Origin: Pseudomonadota bacterium
GTDB taxonomy: Bacteria; Pseudomonadota; Gammaproteobacteria; Burkholderiales; Rhodocyclaceae
Assembly: GCA_018262195.1 (NCBI GenBank)
Contig: JAGTRS010000012.1
Location: 18,102-82,101, forward strand
Length of the DNA stretch: 64,000 nucleotides
Direction: 5' to 3'
Every line of letters starts with the position of its first letter. Positions within the stretch are counted from its first letter, which is position 1. The notes under the pieces were generated by a model. The model did not search any database, was not told the origin of the DNA, and saw nothing but the letters and a program-made list of their open reading frames with translations. The translations under genes and the position numbers were made by a program. This document shows positions 56,686 through 64,000 of this stretch, piece after piece.

Positions 56686-57126
56686 ATGAAATTGATTACG
56701 ACTCTGGCCTTGGCCGCCGGCATCGCCTTGGGCGGCATCGGCATGGCCAGTGCGCAGGAACTGGTCAACGAAATTGGTGGCGTGACGATTGAGGGGAACT
56801 CCAAGGTCAATATGTTCAAGCCCGAGAAGGACCAGTCCAATATCCAGCGCAATTTTCAGAAACAGCCGCCGCTGATCCCGCATAGCATCAAGGGCTACAA
56901 CATCACGCAGAACTTCAACAAGTGCATGGACTGCCACTCCAAGGAGCGTGCCGAGGAGACCGGTGCGACCAAGGTGGCCAAGTCGCATTACCTTGATCGC
57001 GAGGACAACAAGCTGAAAAACATCTCGCCGCGCCGTTACTTCTGCATGCAGTGCCATGTGCCGCAGTTCGACGCCAAGCCGCTGGTCGAGAATACCTATA
57101 AGCCAGCCACCAAGAAGGGGGAATGA
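56686..57126 (+). CDS. napB: NapB, diheme cytochrome c subunit of nitrate reductase
   Basis: Periplasmic electron donor of NapA. 146-residue precursor with a signal peptide ([18 protein letters not shown]) and two CxxCH haem sites (CMDCH and CMQCH), with distal His residues in HSIKGYNI and KSHYLD. GGAGG precedes the ATG; coupled to napC by ATGA. Confidence 0.95.
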   Translation: MKLITTLALAAGIALGGIGMASAQELVNEIGGVTIEGNSKVNMFKPEKDQSNIQRNFQKQPPLIPHSIKGYNITQNFNKCMDCHSKERAEETGATKVAKSHYLDREDNKLKNISPRRYFCMQCHVPQFDAKPLVENTYKPATKKGE

Positions 57127-57773
57127 TGAGTCTCGAAAAATACATGCCCGCCTGGGTCAAGCGCATCGGGCTGGTGACGGTGCTGTTGCTCTTTGTCGCC
57201 GGCATCGTCTTCTGGGGCGGCTTCAACTGGGCTCTGGAGGCGACCAACAAGGAAGCGTTCTGTATCTCCTGTCACGAAATGGAAGAGAATGTTTTCCGGG
57301 AGTATCAGAACACGGTGCACTACACCAACCGGACCGGCGTTCGTGCTACCTGCCCTGATTGTCACGTTCCCAAGGAGTGGGGGCCGAAGATGATTCGCAA
57401 GATTCAGGCTTCCAACGAAGTGCTGCACAAGATTCTGGGGACGATAGATACGCCCGAGAAGTTCAATGCCAAGCGCGGACAACTCGCCCAGAACGAGTGG
57501 AAGCGCATGAAGGCGAACGATTCGCAGGAGTGTCGAAATTGCCACCGCTACGACTACATGGATTACACCGAGCAGGGTGATCGAGCGGCACGCATGCATC
57601 CGCAGGCCTTTACCGAAGGCAAGACCTGTATTGACTGCCACAAGGGTATTGCTCACCAGTTGCCGGCCATTGACCAGCATATTGGCAAGCAGAACGATGG
57701 CGCGGTTGCGATTTCGCATGGCGAAAAACCGGCAGAGCCGGCCAAGGAAGAAGCCAAGCCAGAGAGCAAGTAA
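57123..57773 (+). CDS. napC: NapC, tetrahaem quinol dehydrogenase
   Basis: Membrane-anchored cytochrome passing electrons from quinol to NapB. One N-terminal membrane helix ([19 protein letters not shown]) and four CxxCH sites (CISCH, CPDCH, CRNCH, CIDCH). 216 residues with a Lys/Glu/Pro-rich tail. No napGH, napF or napE adjoins, so quinol oxidation depends on NapC. ATG at 57123 or 57126. Confidence 0.95.
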   Translation: MMSLEKYMPAWVKRIGLVTVLLLFVAGIVFWGGFNWALEATNKEAFCISCHEMEENVFREYQNTVHYTNRTGVRATCPDCHVPKEWGPKMIRKIQASNEVLHKILGTIDTPEKFNAKRGQLAQNEWKRMKANDSQECRNCHRYDYMDYTEQGDRAARMHPQAFTEGKTCIDCHKGIAHQLPAIDQHIGKQNDGAVAISHGEKPAEPAKEEAKPESK

Positions 57774-57794
57774 ACGCTTTCTGATGGCATGACA

Positions 57795-57827
57795 ACAAGC
57801 CCGGCCATGCGTCGGGCTTGTTTTTTT
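57795..57827 (+). terminator. terminator of the nap operon
   Basis: ACAAGCCCG/CGGGCTTGT (57795-57803, 57813-57821) with a 9-base loop and seven T residues. Confidence 0.92.
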
Positions 57828-57995
57828 GGCGCAGATAGTCGTAACTGCCGTATGAATAATACAAATATTCACCTGATTGCCCGTAAATAGGCGCTTTGGG
57901 GCCAACACTTATTCAAAAAGGTATGCTACTTTTACTGTGCTGCCGTTCCGACGGCCAGTTTTCTTAAACATTGATAGGTAACAGGAGGCACTTAG

Positions 57996-58298
57996 ATGAA
58001 TAAATCCGAGCTGGTCGAAGTTGCTGCAAAAGAAGCTGGTATCACCAAGGCTGCTGCTGACAAGGCGTTGTCCGCCATCATCGGCGCGGTGGTCAAGACC
58101 GTCACCAAGGGAGAGTCTGTCACTCTCGTCGGTTTCGGAACTTTCAAGTCCGCAAAGCGCGCAGCGCGCACCGGCAAGAATCCCAAGACCGGCGCCACGC
58201 TGAAGATTCCTGCCACCACGGTGCCGAAGTTCACCGCAGGTACAGCTTTCAAGGCTTCGGTTGCTGCCAAGAAAAGCGCTGCTCCAAAGAAGAAATAA
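57996..58298 (+). CDS. HU-family DNA-binding protein
   Basis: Nucleoid-associated histone-like protein. The 100-residue product has the HU pattern MNKSELVEVAAKEAGITKAA, LVGFGTFKSAKRAARTGKNP and IPATTVPKFTAGTAFK, followed by a basic Ala/Lys tail (KKSAAPKKK) longer than in E. coli HU. AGGAGG precedes the ATG; own terminator at 58317. Confidence 0.95.
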   Translation: MNKSELVEVAAKEAGITKAAADKALSAIIGAVVKTVTKGESVTLVGFGTFKSAKRAARTGKNPKTGATLKIPATTVPKFTAGTAFKASVAAKKSAAPKKK

Positions 58299-58316
58299 TC
58301 CGGCGTTAATGAATGC

Positions 58317-58347
58317 GGAGTTCGTTTTTGACGGACTCCGTTTTTTC
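58317..58347 (+). terminator. terminator of the HU gene
   Basis: CGGAGTTCGT/ACGGACTCCG (58317-58326, 58332-58341, one G-U pair) followed by six T residues. Confidence 0.9.
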
Positions 58348-58355
58348 GGTTTCCA

Positions 58356-58730
58356 ATGAACGATACCAATCCAGAAAATCCTCCAGAAAACCCGCCTGCC
58401 GTTGCTGTAGCACCGCAGGTAGATACCCGTCGCCGTTTGCGCGAGCTCCTGTCGGTTCCGGAGCGCGATCGTACGGATGAACAGTGGGACGAAATCATCG
58501 AGCTGGAGATCCAGCTTGCGCCAGGTAATCGCATATCCGGCAATGAGCAGCTCGGTGGTGGTAACCACGGGCGCAGCAACCCTTCGCAACACGGCAAGCC
58601 CGGTGGTGGCAATGCTGGTGGGGCTGGTGGCGTGCCCCAGAAGAAACACCGGCCACGTACGAACAACAATCGTCGGCCGCGTCAAAACAAGCCGCAGTCT
58701 GGTGGCGGTGGCGGCAATCCTGCTACCTGA
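58356..58730 (+). CDS. Gly/Asn/Arg-rich hypothetical protein
   Basis: 124 residues, not recognised. A Pro-rich start (NPENPPENPP) leads to a short helical part (DTRRRLRELLSVPERDRTDEQWDEIIELEIQ in part) and a low-complexity basic Gly-rich tail (RPRTNNNRRPRQNKPQSGGG). The ATG lies 9 bases after the HU terminator T-run and has no ribosome site, so expression may depend on readthrough. An RNA-binding role is conceivable but unproven. Confidence 0.5.
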   Translation: MNDTNPENPPENPPAVAVAPQVDTRRRLRELLSVPERDRTDEQWDEIIELEIQLAPGNRISGNEQLGGGNHGRSNPSQHGKPGGGNAGGAGGVPQKKHRPRTNNNRRPRQNKPQSGGGGGNPAT

Positions 58731-58734
58731 GCGC

Positions 58735-58762
58735 TTGTTTCATTTCTCTGACACGGCATAAT
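58735..58762 (+). promoter_or_regulatory. candidate promoter of the ubiquinone hydroxylase gene
   Basis: TTGTTT (58735-58740), a 16-bp spacer and CATAAT (58757-58762), ending 7 bases before the ATG with no ribosome site, again implying a leaderless start. Confidence 0.4.
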
Positions 58763-58769
58763 TGCCGGC

Positions 58770-59933
58770 ATGCAGCAGTTTGATCTGATTATTGTTGGCG
58801 GAGGCTTGGCTGGCGCCAGTTTGGCATTGGCCCTGCGCGACAGTCGGCTACGCATTGCCTTGGTTGAAAGCCAGCCGCCCTCCCGGCCTGAAGGCTGGGA
58901 TGCTCGCATTTACGCCATTAGCCCGGCCAACGTCGCATTCCTTGAGGCAATCGGAGCTTGGCGGCACCTGGATCCCGGGCGTATCACGCCAATTCGAGCC
59001 ATGCAGATTTGCGGCGATGGCGGAGGGAGGCTTGAGTTCTCTGCTTTTGAGACTGGCGTCTCAGAGTTGGGGTGCATTCTTGAGTCGGCCTTGATGGCTT
59101 GCGAGTTCTGGGAAAGCGCGAAACGCCAAGGAAACCTCACTCTATTTTGCCCGGCGCGACCGGAGCAACTTGAGTTCCGGCATGATGCCGCTATCTTGAG
59201 GCTGAGTGACGGCACAACACTTTCTTCTCGTTTGCTGGTGGGCGCGGATGGACGGGATTCCTGGGTGCGCACCGCAGCCGGTCTGTCGGCGGTGAATACA
59301 CCGTACGATGAAAAAGGTGTGGTAGCGAATTTCGCTACCGAGAAATTGCATCGTAATACGGCTTTTCAATGGTTCCGTGATGATGGGGTGCTGGCTTATT
59401 TGCCGCTGCCGGGAAACCGAATTTCCATCGTGTGGTCTACCCCGGATGAGCATGCTGATGAGCTTTGTTCTTTATCTCCTGAACTGCTGTGCGAGCGGGT
59501 TGCAGAGGCTGGTGGGCATGCGCTTGGCAAATTGGCGTTACTGACTCCCCCAGCGGCTTTCCCGTTGCGATTGATCCGTGTGCCGCAGACAGTTGCTCCG
59601 CGTCTGGCGCTGGTCGGAGATGCCGCGCATGGCATTCATCCTTTGTCCGGGCATGGCATCAATCTCGGATTTCAGGATGCCAGGGAGCTTGCTTTTCTTC
59701 TGGCTGCAACACAGCCATGGCAGGATATCGGACAGGAGCGCTTGCTCCAGCGTTATCAGCGCGCCCGTCGTGAAGAGACGGTCTTGTTGCAGACAACCAC
59801 CGATGGTTTGCGACGCTTGTTCAAGGAATCTCAGCCAGGCCTGCGTCCATTGCGTAATTTTGGTCTGAATCTGACAAATGGTCTGCCCTTCGTCAAAAAT
59901 GCCTTGGTGCGTTATGCGCTCGGTGCCCTTTAG
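58770..59933 (+). CDS. UbiH/UbiF/VisC-family FAD monooxygenase
   Basis: Hydroxylase of ubiquinone biosynthesis. 387 residues: FAD-binding IIVGGGLAGASLALALRD, the DG-type motif VGADGRDSWVR and the second FAD motif GDAAHGIHPLSGHGINLGFQD. Which ring position it hydroxylates (UbiH, UbiF or UbiI) cannot be told by eye. It is followed 9 nt later by dsbC. Confidence 0.9.
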   Translation: MQQFDLIIVGGGLAGASLALALRDSRLRIALVESQPPSRPEGWDARIYAISPANVAFLEAIGAWRHLDPGRITPIRAMQICGDGGGRLEFSAFETGVSELGCILESALMACEFWESAKRQGNLTLFCPARPEQLEFRHDAAILRLSDGTTLSSRLLVGADGRDSWVRTAAGLSAVNTPYDEKGVVANFATEKLHRNTAFQWFRDDGVLAYLPLPGNRISIVWSTPDEHADELCSLSPELLCERVAEAGGHALGKLALLTPPAAFPLRLIRVPQTVAPRLALVGDAAHGIHPLSGHGINLGFQDARELAFLLAATQPWQDIGQERLLQRYQRARREETVLLQTTTDGLRRLFKESQPGLRPLRNFGLNLTNGLPFVKNALVRYALGAL

Positions 59934-59942
59934 GAGAATTTA

Positions 59943-60644
59943 ATGTTGAAGAAGTTATTGCCCTTCGTGTTGGCCGTTGCTTTCGGGGCGCAAGCCATGG
60001 CTGACGAAGCTGATATCAAGAAAGCGATGGAATCCAAGCTCGGTGCCAAGGTGGAGAGCGTAACCAAGTCCGGCTATCTGGGGCTCTACGAAGTTTTCTC
60101 TGACGGCAACATCATTTATACCGACGAAAAGGGAACGGCAATCATCGTTGGGCCTTTGATTGACGGCAAGACGATGAAGAATGTGACCGAAGAACGGATG
60201 AAGAAGCTGACCGCGATCAAGTTCAGCGAATTGCCGCTGGACCGGGCGATCAAGCAGGTGCGCGGTGATGGCAAGCGGGTGATGGCGACCTTCGAGGACC
60301 CCAACTGTGGTTATTGCAAGCGTTTGGCCAAGGAGTTGTTGAAGCTGGAAAATGTCACGGTTTACACTTTCCTCTTGCCGATTCTTTCCGAGGATTCTGT
60401 GCGTAAATCAAAGCAGATCTGGTGTTCAGCAGATCGAGCCAAGGCATGGAATGACTGGATGGTTGAAGGCAAGGCACCGACAGGCCGTGAGGATTGCGAT
60501 ACCTCTGCCGTGTCCAAGAATCAGGAATTTGGGCGCAAGTTGAATATCTCGGGTACGCCGACCATGTTTTTCAGCGATGGTGAGCGTGTGCCCGGAGCCA
60601 TGCCCCTGGCCCGTATCGAGCAGAAGCTTGGCCAGGCCAAGTAA
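59943..60644 (+). CDS. dsbC: DsbC-type thiol:disulfide isomerase
   Basis: Periplasmic disulfide isomerase. 233-residue precursor with a signal peptide (LLPFVLAVAFGAQAMA), N-terminal dimerisation domain (about 20-80) and thioredoxin domain with active site NCGYCKR. The structural Cys pair is in IWCSADR and REDCDTS, and the cis-Pro loop is in ISGTPTMFF. TAGGAG precedes the ATG. Confidence 0.94.
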   Translation: MLKKLLPFVLAVAFGAQAMADEADIKKAMESKLGAKVESVTKSGYLGLYEVFSDGNIIYTDEKGTAIIVGPLIDGKTMKNVTEERMKKLTAIKFSELPLDRAIKQVRGDGKRVMATFEDPNCGYCKRLAKELLKLENVTVYTFLLPILSEDSVRKSKQIWCSADRAKAWNDWMVEGKAPTGREDCDTSAVSKNQEFGRKLNISGTPTMFFSDGERVPGAMPLARIEQKLGQAK

Positions 60645-60703
60645 ATCCTGCAGGGCCGGCCTTTGTTTGGCCGAGCGATTGGTCACTTGCCGGTCAGGAA
60701 TCA

Positions 60704-62692
60704 TTGGCGTGTGATTCCCTGATGGCGGCGCAATCTTCCTGCGGATGGTTTGTTCGGACCTTCGGTTCGCCCAGGGTGCGGTTGCTGCTGTTTTTTGCAT
60801 TGACTTGGCTTGGCATCGCCTCGTTGCTCGTTTTTTTGCTGTTTGAGGGGCGCAACGAGGCCGAACGAAAGGCTCAGTCGGATGCGCTGGGTGCCTCCGC
60901 ACTTCTGGAGGCGCGCCTGGTCGTTACGCTAAGGCGGGTTCATGGTGATCTGGAGCATTTCGCCGCTTCCTTGCCGCGAGAAGCGCTCAGGATGGGCGCG
61001 GTGCCTCGTTTTCGTTCGAGTATTCTCAATGAGCTTGGGTATTACTCAGGACGCTTCCCGGAAACTCTTGGTTTCCGCATCATCGATGCTGCAGGCAATC
61101 TGCTCTATGCGAGCGAGACCTTGCCGTCGTCGGTGAATTTTGGCGACCGCAGCTACTTCCAGATTTTTGCGAAAGGCTCCAGCAATTCGGTGTTCTTCTC
61201 GGAGGTGCTCGTCGATCGCCTGTCCGGGCGTTCCTCGCTCGTTATGGCGCTTCCGCTGCGTGATACCGCAGGGGAGTTGCTCGGCGTGCTCGTCGCGCCC
61301 CTTGATGTTGCCTATCTGTCAAAAATGGCGGATGCGCTCAGCGTTGGCGAAAATGGCGTAGTTTCTCTCCGCCGAACCGATGATGGCAGCTTGATACTGC
61401 GTCGACCGATCGTGCCTGAATTGGTCAATCAGGTTGTGCCGAACAATCCCCTGCACCGGCAGCTTGATGCCGGGGAACGTTTTGGGACTGCCCGGTTTCA
61501 CGCCACGATTGATGGTGTCGAGCGCATATACGGGTTTCGCCGTGTCGGCGACTATCCCGTATATGTGATAACAGGCTTGGCGACGGCGGATTATCTGGCT
61601 GCTTGGCGTCAGACCTCTGCCGTGGCCGGGGTGGCGGCACTTCTCCTCTTTTTGTCGCTGTCGCTGGTGCTGATTCGATTGTTGCGCGCCGAAAAGGAAG
61701 AGGAATTGACGGCTAGACGATTGATGGATAGCGAAGAGCGCTACCGCATGCTGGCCGAGAACAGTCATGATGTGATCTGGACAGTTGATATTCCCAGTCG
61801 GACCTATACCTATGTCAGCCCCGCAATTAAGGAAATGTCCGGCTATTTGCCGGATGAAATTGTTGGGCAGCCGGTGGATGTCAGGCTGACTCCCGACTCG
61901 GCAGCTCGTGTGGCACGCGATATCGATCAGCGTCTGCGGCGGATCGCGGCTGGGGACAAGTCGGCGAGTGTCGTGGTCAGCGAACTGGAGCAGGAGTGCA
62001 AGAACGGTGAGGTAATCACCACAGAAGTGGTTTCCAGTTATCTGCTGGATGCGGATGGTGTGGCGCGAACGATTCTTGGCATTACGCGGAATGTAAGCGA
62101 GCGCAAGGCGGTGGAAAGTGCCTTGCGGGAAACCAATCGCCAGCTGCATGCCCGCATCGAGGAAATCGGACGCTTGCAGGTCGCGCTGCAGGAGCTGGCG
62201 GTGCGCGATAGCCTGACCGGCTTGTACAACCGGCGTTATCTCGACGAAACGCTGGAGCGAGAAGTGTCCCGGGCTCGTCGCGAGGGCATTCCTCTTTCCT
62301 TGGTCATGCTCGATATCGACCATTTCAAGCGGGTTAACGATACTTACGGCCACCAGGTGGGCGATGAAGTGTTGCGCATGCTTGCCTCGACCCTGTTGGC
62401 CGATATTCGGGCCGAGGACGTAGCGTGTCGCTATGGCGGAGAAGAGTTTCTTATCCTGCTGCCCAACATGCCGCTCGAAACGACCATGCTGCGTGCTCAG
62501 GCGTGGCGGAGTGCGGTGGAGGCGCTACGCGTCACGCATGGCAATTTCCAGATCACTTTCACCATCTCACTGGGAGTGGCTGCATATCCCGAGCACGGCA
62601 AGACCCCGGATGATCTGACGCGCTGCGCCGATCAGGCGCTCTATCGGGCGAAGCACGAAGGCCGCAACCAGGTTTCAGTCTTTTTCGGCTGA
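60704..62692 (+). CDS. membrane diguanylate cyclase (Cache-PAS-GGDEF)
   Basis: Makes c-di-GMP. About 660 residues: TM1 (LLLFFALTWLGIASLLVFLLF), a periplasmic Cache sensor (about 45-300), TM2 (VAGVAALLLFLSLSLVLI), PAS (about 345-475) and a GGDEF domain with active site CRYGGEEFLILLP. An inhibitory I-site RAED stands five residues before GGEEF, so product inhibition is likely. The start is unsure: a TTG at 60704 has AGGAA close upstream, while the ATG at 60722 has none. Confidence 0.92.
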   Translation: MACDSLMAAQSSCGWFVRTFGSPRVRLLLFFALTWLGIASLLVFLLFEGRNEAERKAQSDALGASALLEARLVVTLRRVHGDLEHFAASLPREALRMGAVPRFRSSILNELGYYSGRFPETLGFRIIDAAGNLLYASETLPSSVNFGDRSYFQIFAKGSSNSVFFSEVLVDRLSGRSSLVMALPLRDTAGELLGVLVAPLDVAYLSKMADALSVGENGVVSLRRTDDGSLILRRPIVPELVNQVVPNNPLHRQLDAGERFGTARFHATIDGVERIYGFRRVGDYPVYVITGLATADYLAAWRQTSAVAGVAALLLFLSLSLVLIRLLRAEKEEELTARRLMDSEERYRMLAENSHDVIWTVDIPSRTYTYVSPAIKEMSGYLPDEIVGQPVDVRLTPDSAARVARDIDQRLRRIAAGDKSASVVVSELEQECKNGEVITTEVVSSYLLDADGVARTILGITRNVSERKAVESALRETNRQLHARIEEIGRLQVALQELAVRDSLTGLYNRRYLDETLEREVSRARREGIPLSLVMLDIDHFKRVNDTYGHQVGDEVLRMLASTLLADIRAEDVACRYGGEEFLILLPNMPLETTMLRAQAWRSAVEALRVTHGNFQITFTISLGVAAYPEHGKTPDDLTRCADQALYRAKHEGRNQVSVFFG

Positions 62693-62925
62693 TTTGGCGG
62701 TAACCGGCCTCGGGCCGGATAGAGGGAATCTCCCTCGTTTCATTCCACTTTTTACCACGTCGGCATGATGGGCCGAGGAATGTTTTTGACCTCGATCAAC
62801 TCCTGATAAGTCACTTTAAGTCTCTATTTCCTTGTATTGATTCTTAAGGGAAATTTTGCTTGAAAACAGTCGCGAAAAGCATTCGTAAGTCCTTGTTGCA
62901 TAAGAAAAAAATCGCAAATCCACTA

Positions 62926-62954
62926 TTGACTGAGGGGGAATGTTCCTCTAAAGT
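62926..62954 (+). promoter_or_regulatory. promoter of the dcw cluster (mraZ)
   Basis: TTGACT (62926-62931), 17-bp spacer, TAAAGT (62949-62954), directly joined to the MraZ operator. Confidence 0.65.
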
Positions 62955-62983
62955 GGGTAAACGTGTTGAAAAGTGGGTAAACG
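62951..62983 (+). promoter_or_regulatory. MraZ operator repeats
   Basis: The 13-base word AAGTGGGTAAACG occurs twice, at 62951 and 62971, exactly 20 bp apart and overlapping the -10. TGGG-containing repeats in this place are the known binding sites of MraZ, implying autoregulation. Confidence 0.8.
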
Positions 62984-62999
62984 GGGAGCGAGACGAGGG

Positions 63000-63446
63000 A
63001 TGTTCGAAGGCGCGGCAGCACTTAATCTGGATGCGAAGGGACGGCTTGCCATACCGGCAAGGCACCGTGAGACCCTGCTCGCCGCCAGTGAGGGCTCGCT
63101 GGTCCTGACGGCGCATCCGCACCGCTGCCTGCTGCTTTACCCGTCGCCGGCCTGGCAGCCGATTCGCGACCAGATCCTCAAGGCATCCAGCCTTGATCCC
63201 CGGGCGGCTTCGATCAAGCGCGTGCTGGTTGGTAATGCGCGCACCGAAGAGCCGGATTCGGCCGGCCGCATCCTGATTGCTCCCGAGCTTCGCGAATACG
63301 CCAAGTTTGAAAAGACCGTCTATCTGGTCGGTATGGGAACCCACTTCGAAATCTGGAGTGAGGCGGGTTGGAAACAACAGAATGACCTGGCAGCGGAGGC
63401 GCTTTCCGGCGATCTGCCGCCCGGCTTTGGAGACCTTGTCCTGTGA
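63000..63446 (+). CDS. mraZ: transcriptional regulator MraZ
   Basis: First gene of the division and cell-wall cluster; DNA-binding regulator of its own promoter. 148 residues with two AbrB-like halves: [20 protein letters not shown] and [22 protein letters not shown]. The ATG at 63000 is used; it overlaps rsmH by GTGA. Confidence 0.95.
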   Translation: MFEGAAALNLDAKGRLAIPARHRETLLAASEGSLVLTAHPHRCLLLYPSPAWQPIRDQILKASSLDPRAASIKRVLVGNARTEEPDSAGRILIAPELREYAKFEKTVYLVGMGTHFEIWSEAGWKQQNDLAAEALSGDLPPGFGDLVL

Positions 63447-64000
63447 CCCGCAGTACCGCCCATGTGACGGTGCTGCTCGAGGAGGCGGTAAGTGCCCTGG
63501 CGATCAAAGCCGACGGCACCTACGTTGACGCCACCTTCGGGCGGGGTGGTCACAGCCGCCGGATTCTCTCCGAGCTGAATGAAAAAGGCCGCCTGGTGGC
63601 GGTCGATCGCGACCCACAAGCCATCGAGGCGGGTGCAACCATCAATGATCCCCGCTTTTTGCTGGTCCATCGCGCCTTTGGCGAGCTGGCCGAGGCGGCG
63701 CGTGAGGCAGGCGTTTGCGATGTTGATGGGGTTTTGTTTGATGTGGGAGTGTCGTCGCCGCAAATCGACGACGGGGAGCGCGGGTTCAGCTTTCGCTACG
63801 ACGCGCCGCTCGACATGCGTATGGATACGACGCAGGGCGAGACGGCGGCCGAGTGGCTGGCACGTGCGGAGATAAGAGACATAACGGAGGTCATTAGAAA
63901 CTATGGCGAAGAACGGTTTGCTTTCCAGATTGCAAAGAAGGTTGTGGCTGCTCGGGTCGAACAACCTATTGTCACAACAGGTCAGTTCGCGGCCCTCGTA
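63443..64000 (+). CDS. rsmH: 16S rRNA m4C1402 methyltransferase RsmH (MraW), partial
   Basis: SAM-dependent methyltransferase. It starts at GTG 63443 and is cut by the right edge after 186 codons. Motifs: [22 protein letters not shown] (SAM-binding motif I), [42 protein letters not shown] and [15 protein letters not shown]. The rest of the dcw cluster (ftsL, ftsI and so on) presumably follows. Confidence 0.96.
   Translation, partial: MTRSTAHVTVLLEEAVSALAIKADGTYVDATFGRGGHSRRILSELNEKGRLVAVDRDPQAIEAGATINDPRFLLVHRAFGELAEAAREAGVCDVDGVLFDVGVSSPQIDDGERGFSFRYDAPLDMRMDTTQGETAAEWLARAEIRDITEVIRNYGEERFAFQIAKKVVAARVEQPIVTTGQFAALV

Larger units (their letters stand above)
62693..62999 (+). other. intergenic region between the cyclase and the dcw cluster
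   Basis: About 307 bases without a gene. A small hairpin GAGGGA/TCCCTC (62722-62727, 62731-62736) may end the cyclase transcript; the AT-rich right half carries the mraZ promoter and operator. Confidence 0.6.

Overview
The window reads as a chromosomal segment of a betaproteobacterium, most probably of the Rhodocyclales (Dechloromonas/Azonexus-like). This is inferred from moderately high GC, a Nap nitrate reductase, a phasin, glyQS, lnt-corC-ybeY-phoH-miaB synteny, and the start of the dcw cluster at the right end. No phage, insertion sequence, CRISPR array or integrase was seen. Genes are dense, and many neighbours overlap by 1-4 nt (ATGA, GTGA, TGATG).

Layout. 1-9.3 kb: a partial AhpD-like gene, then the phosphate operon pstS-pstC-pstA-pstB-phoU-phoB-phoR on the minus strand, a ribbon-helix-helix protein, rpiA and a phasin. 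9.4-15.8 kb: a shortened KdpD-like kinase with a KdpE-like regulator beside the K+ transporter kup, a DUF4239-type membrane protein and a REC-HD-GYP protein. 15.8-19.6 kb: purT, an ArnT/PMT-family glycosyltransferase and a PAP2 phosphatase. 20-28.2 kb: a signalling island (hybrid kinase, chemoreceptor, NarL-type regulator, DUF4118/PAS kinase). 28.6-33.7 kb: a candidate membrane-lipid remodelling cluster (PlcP-like phosphoesterase, Agt-like GT4, Cys4 protein, lone cyclic-nucleotide domain, outer-membrane protein, DgkA, second GT4). 33.7-50.5 kb: housekeeping genes (CheY-like, FmdE-like, LivK-like, gloA, YgjP-like, plsC, gmhB, glyS, glyQ, msrA, lytic transglycosylase, hydrolases, lnt, corC, ybeY, phoH, miaB). 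50.6-57.8 kb: tRNA-Met, a thioesterase, ahpF, ahpC and napDABC behind a perfect FNR-type site. 57.9-64 kb: HU, a Gly-rich protein, a UbiH-type hydroxylase, dsbC, a diguanylate cyclase, mraZ and partial rsmH.

Main idea. Tandem 7-mers on an 11-bp period, resembling PhoB half-sites, lie exactly 10 nt upstream of TAAssT- or TATCGT-type -10 elements at pstS, the phasin, plcP, the outer-membrane protein and, more weakly, dgkA. This suggests one phosphate-starvation regulon in the window. It would link phosphate uptake, polyhydroxyalkanoate granules and replacement of phospholipids by glycolipids: PlcP would release diacylglycerol, the GT4 enzymes would glycosylate it, and DgkA would recycle it. All site calls were made by eye and need a matrix search and expression data.
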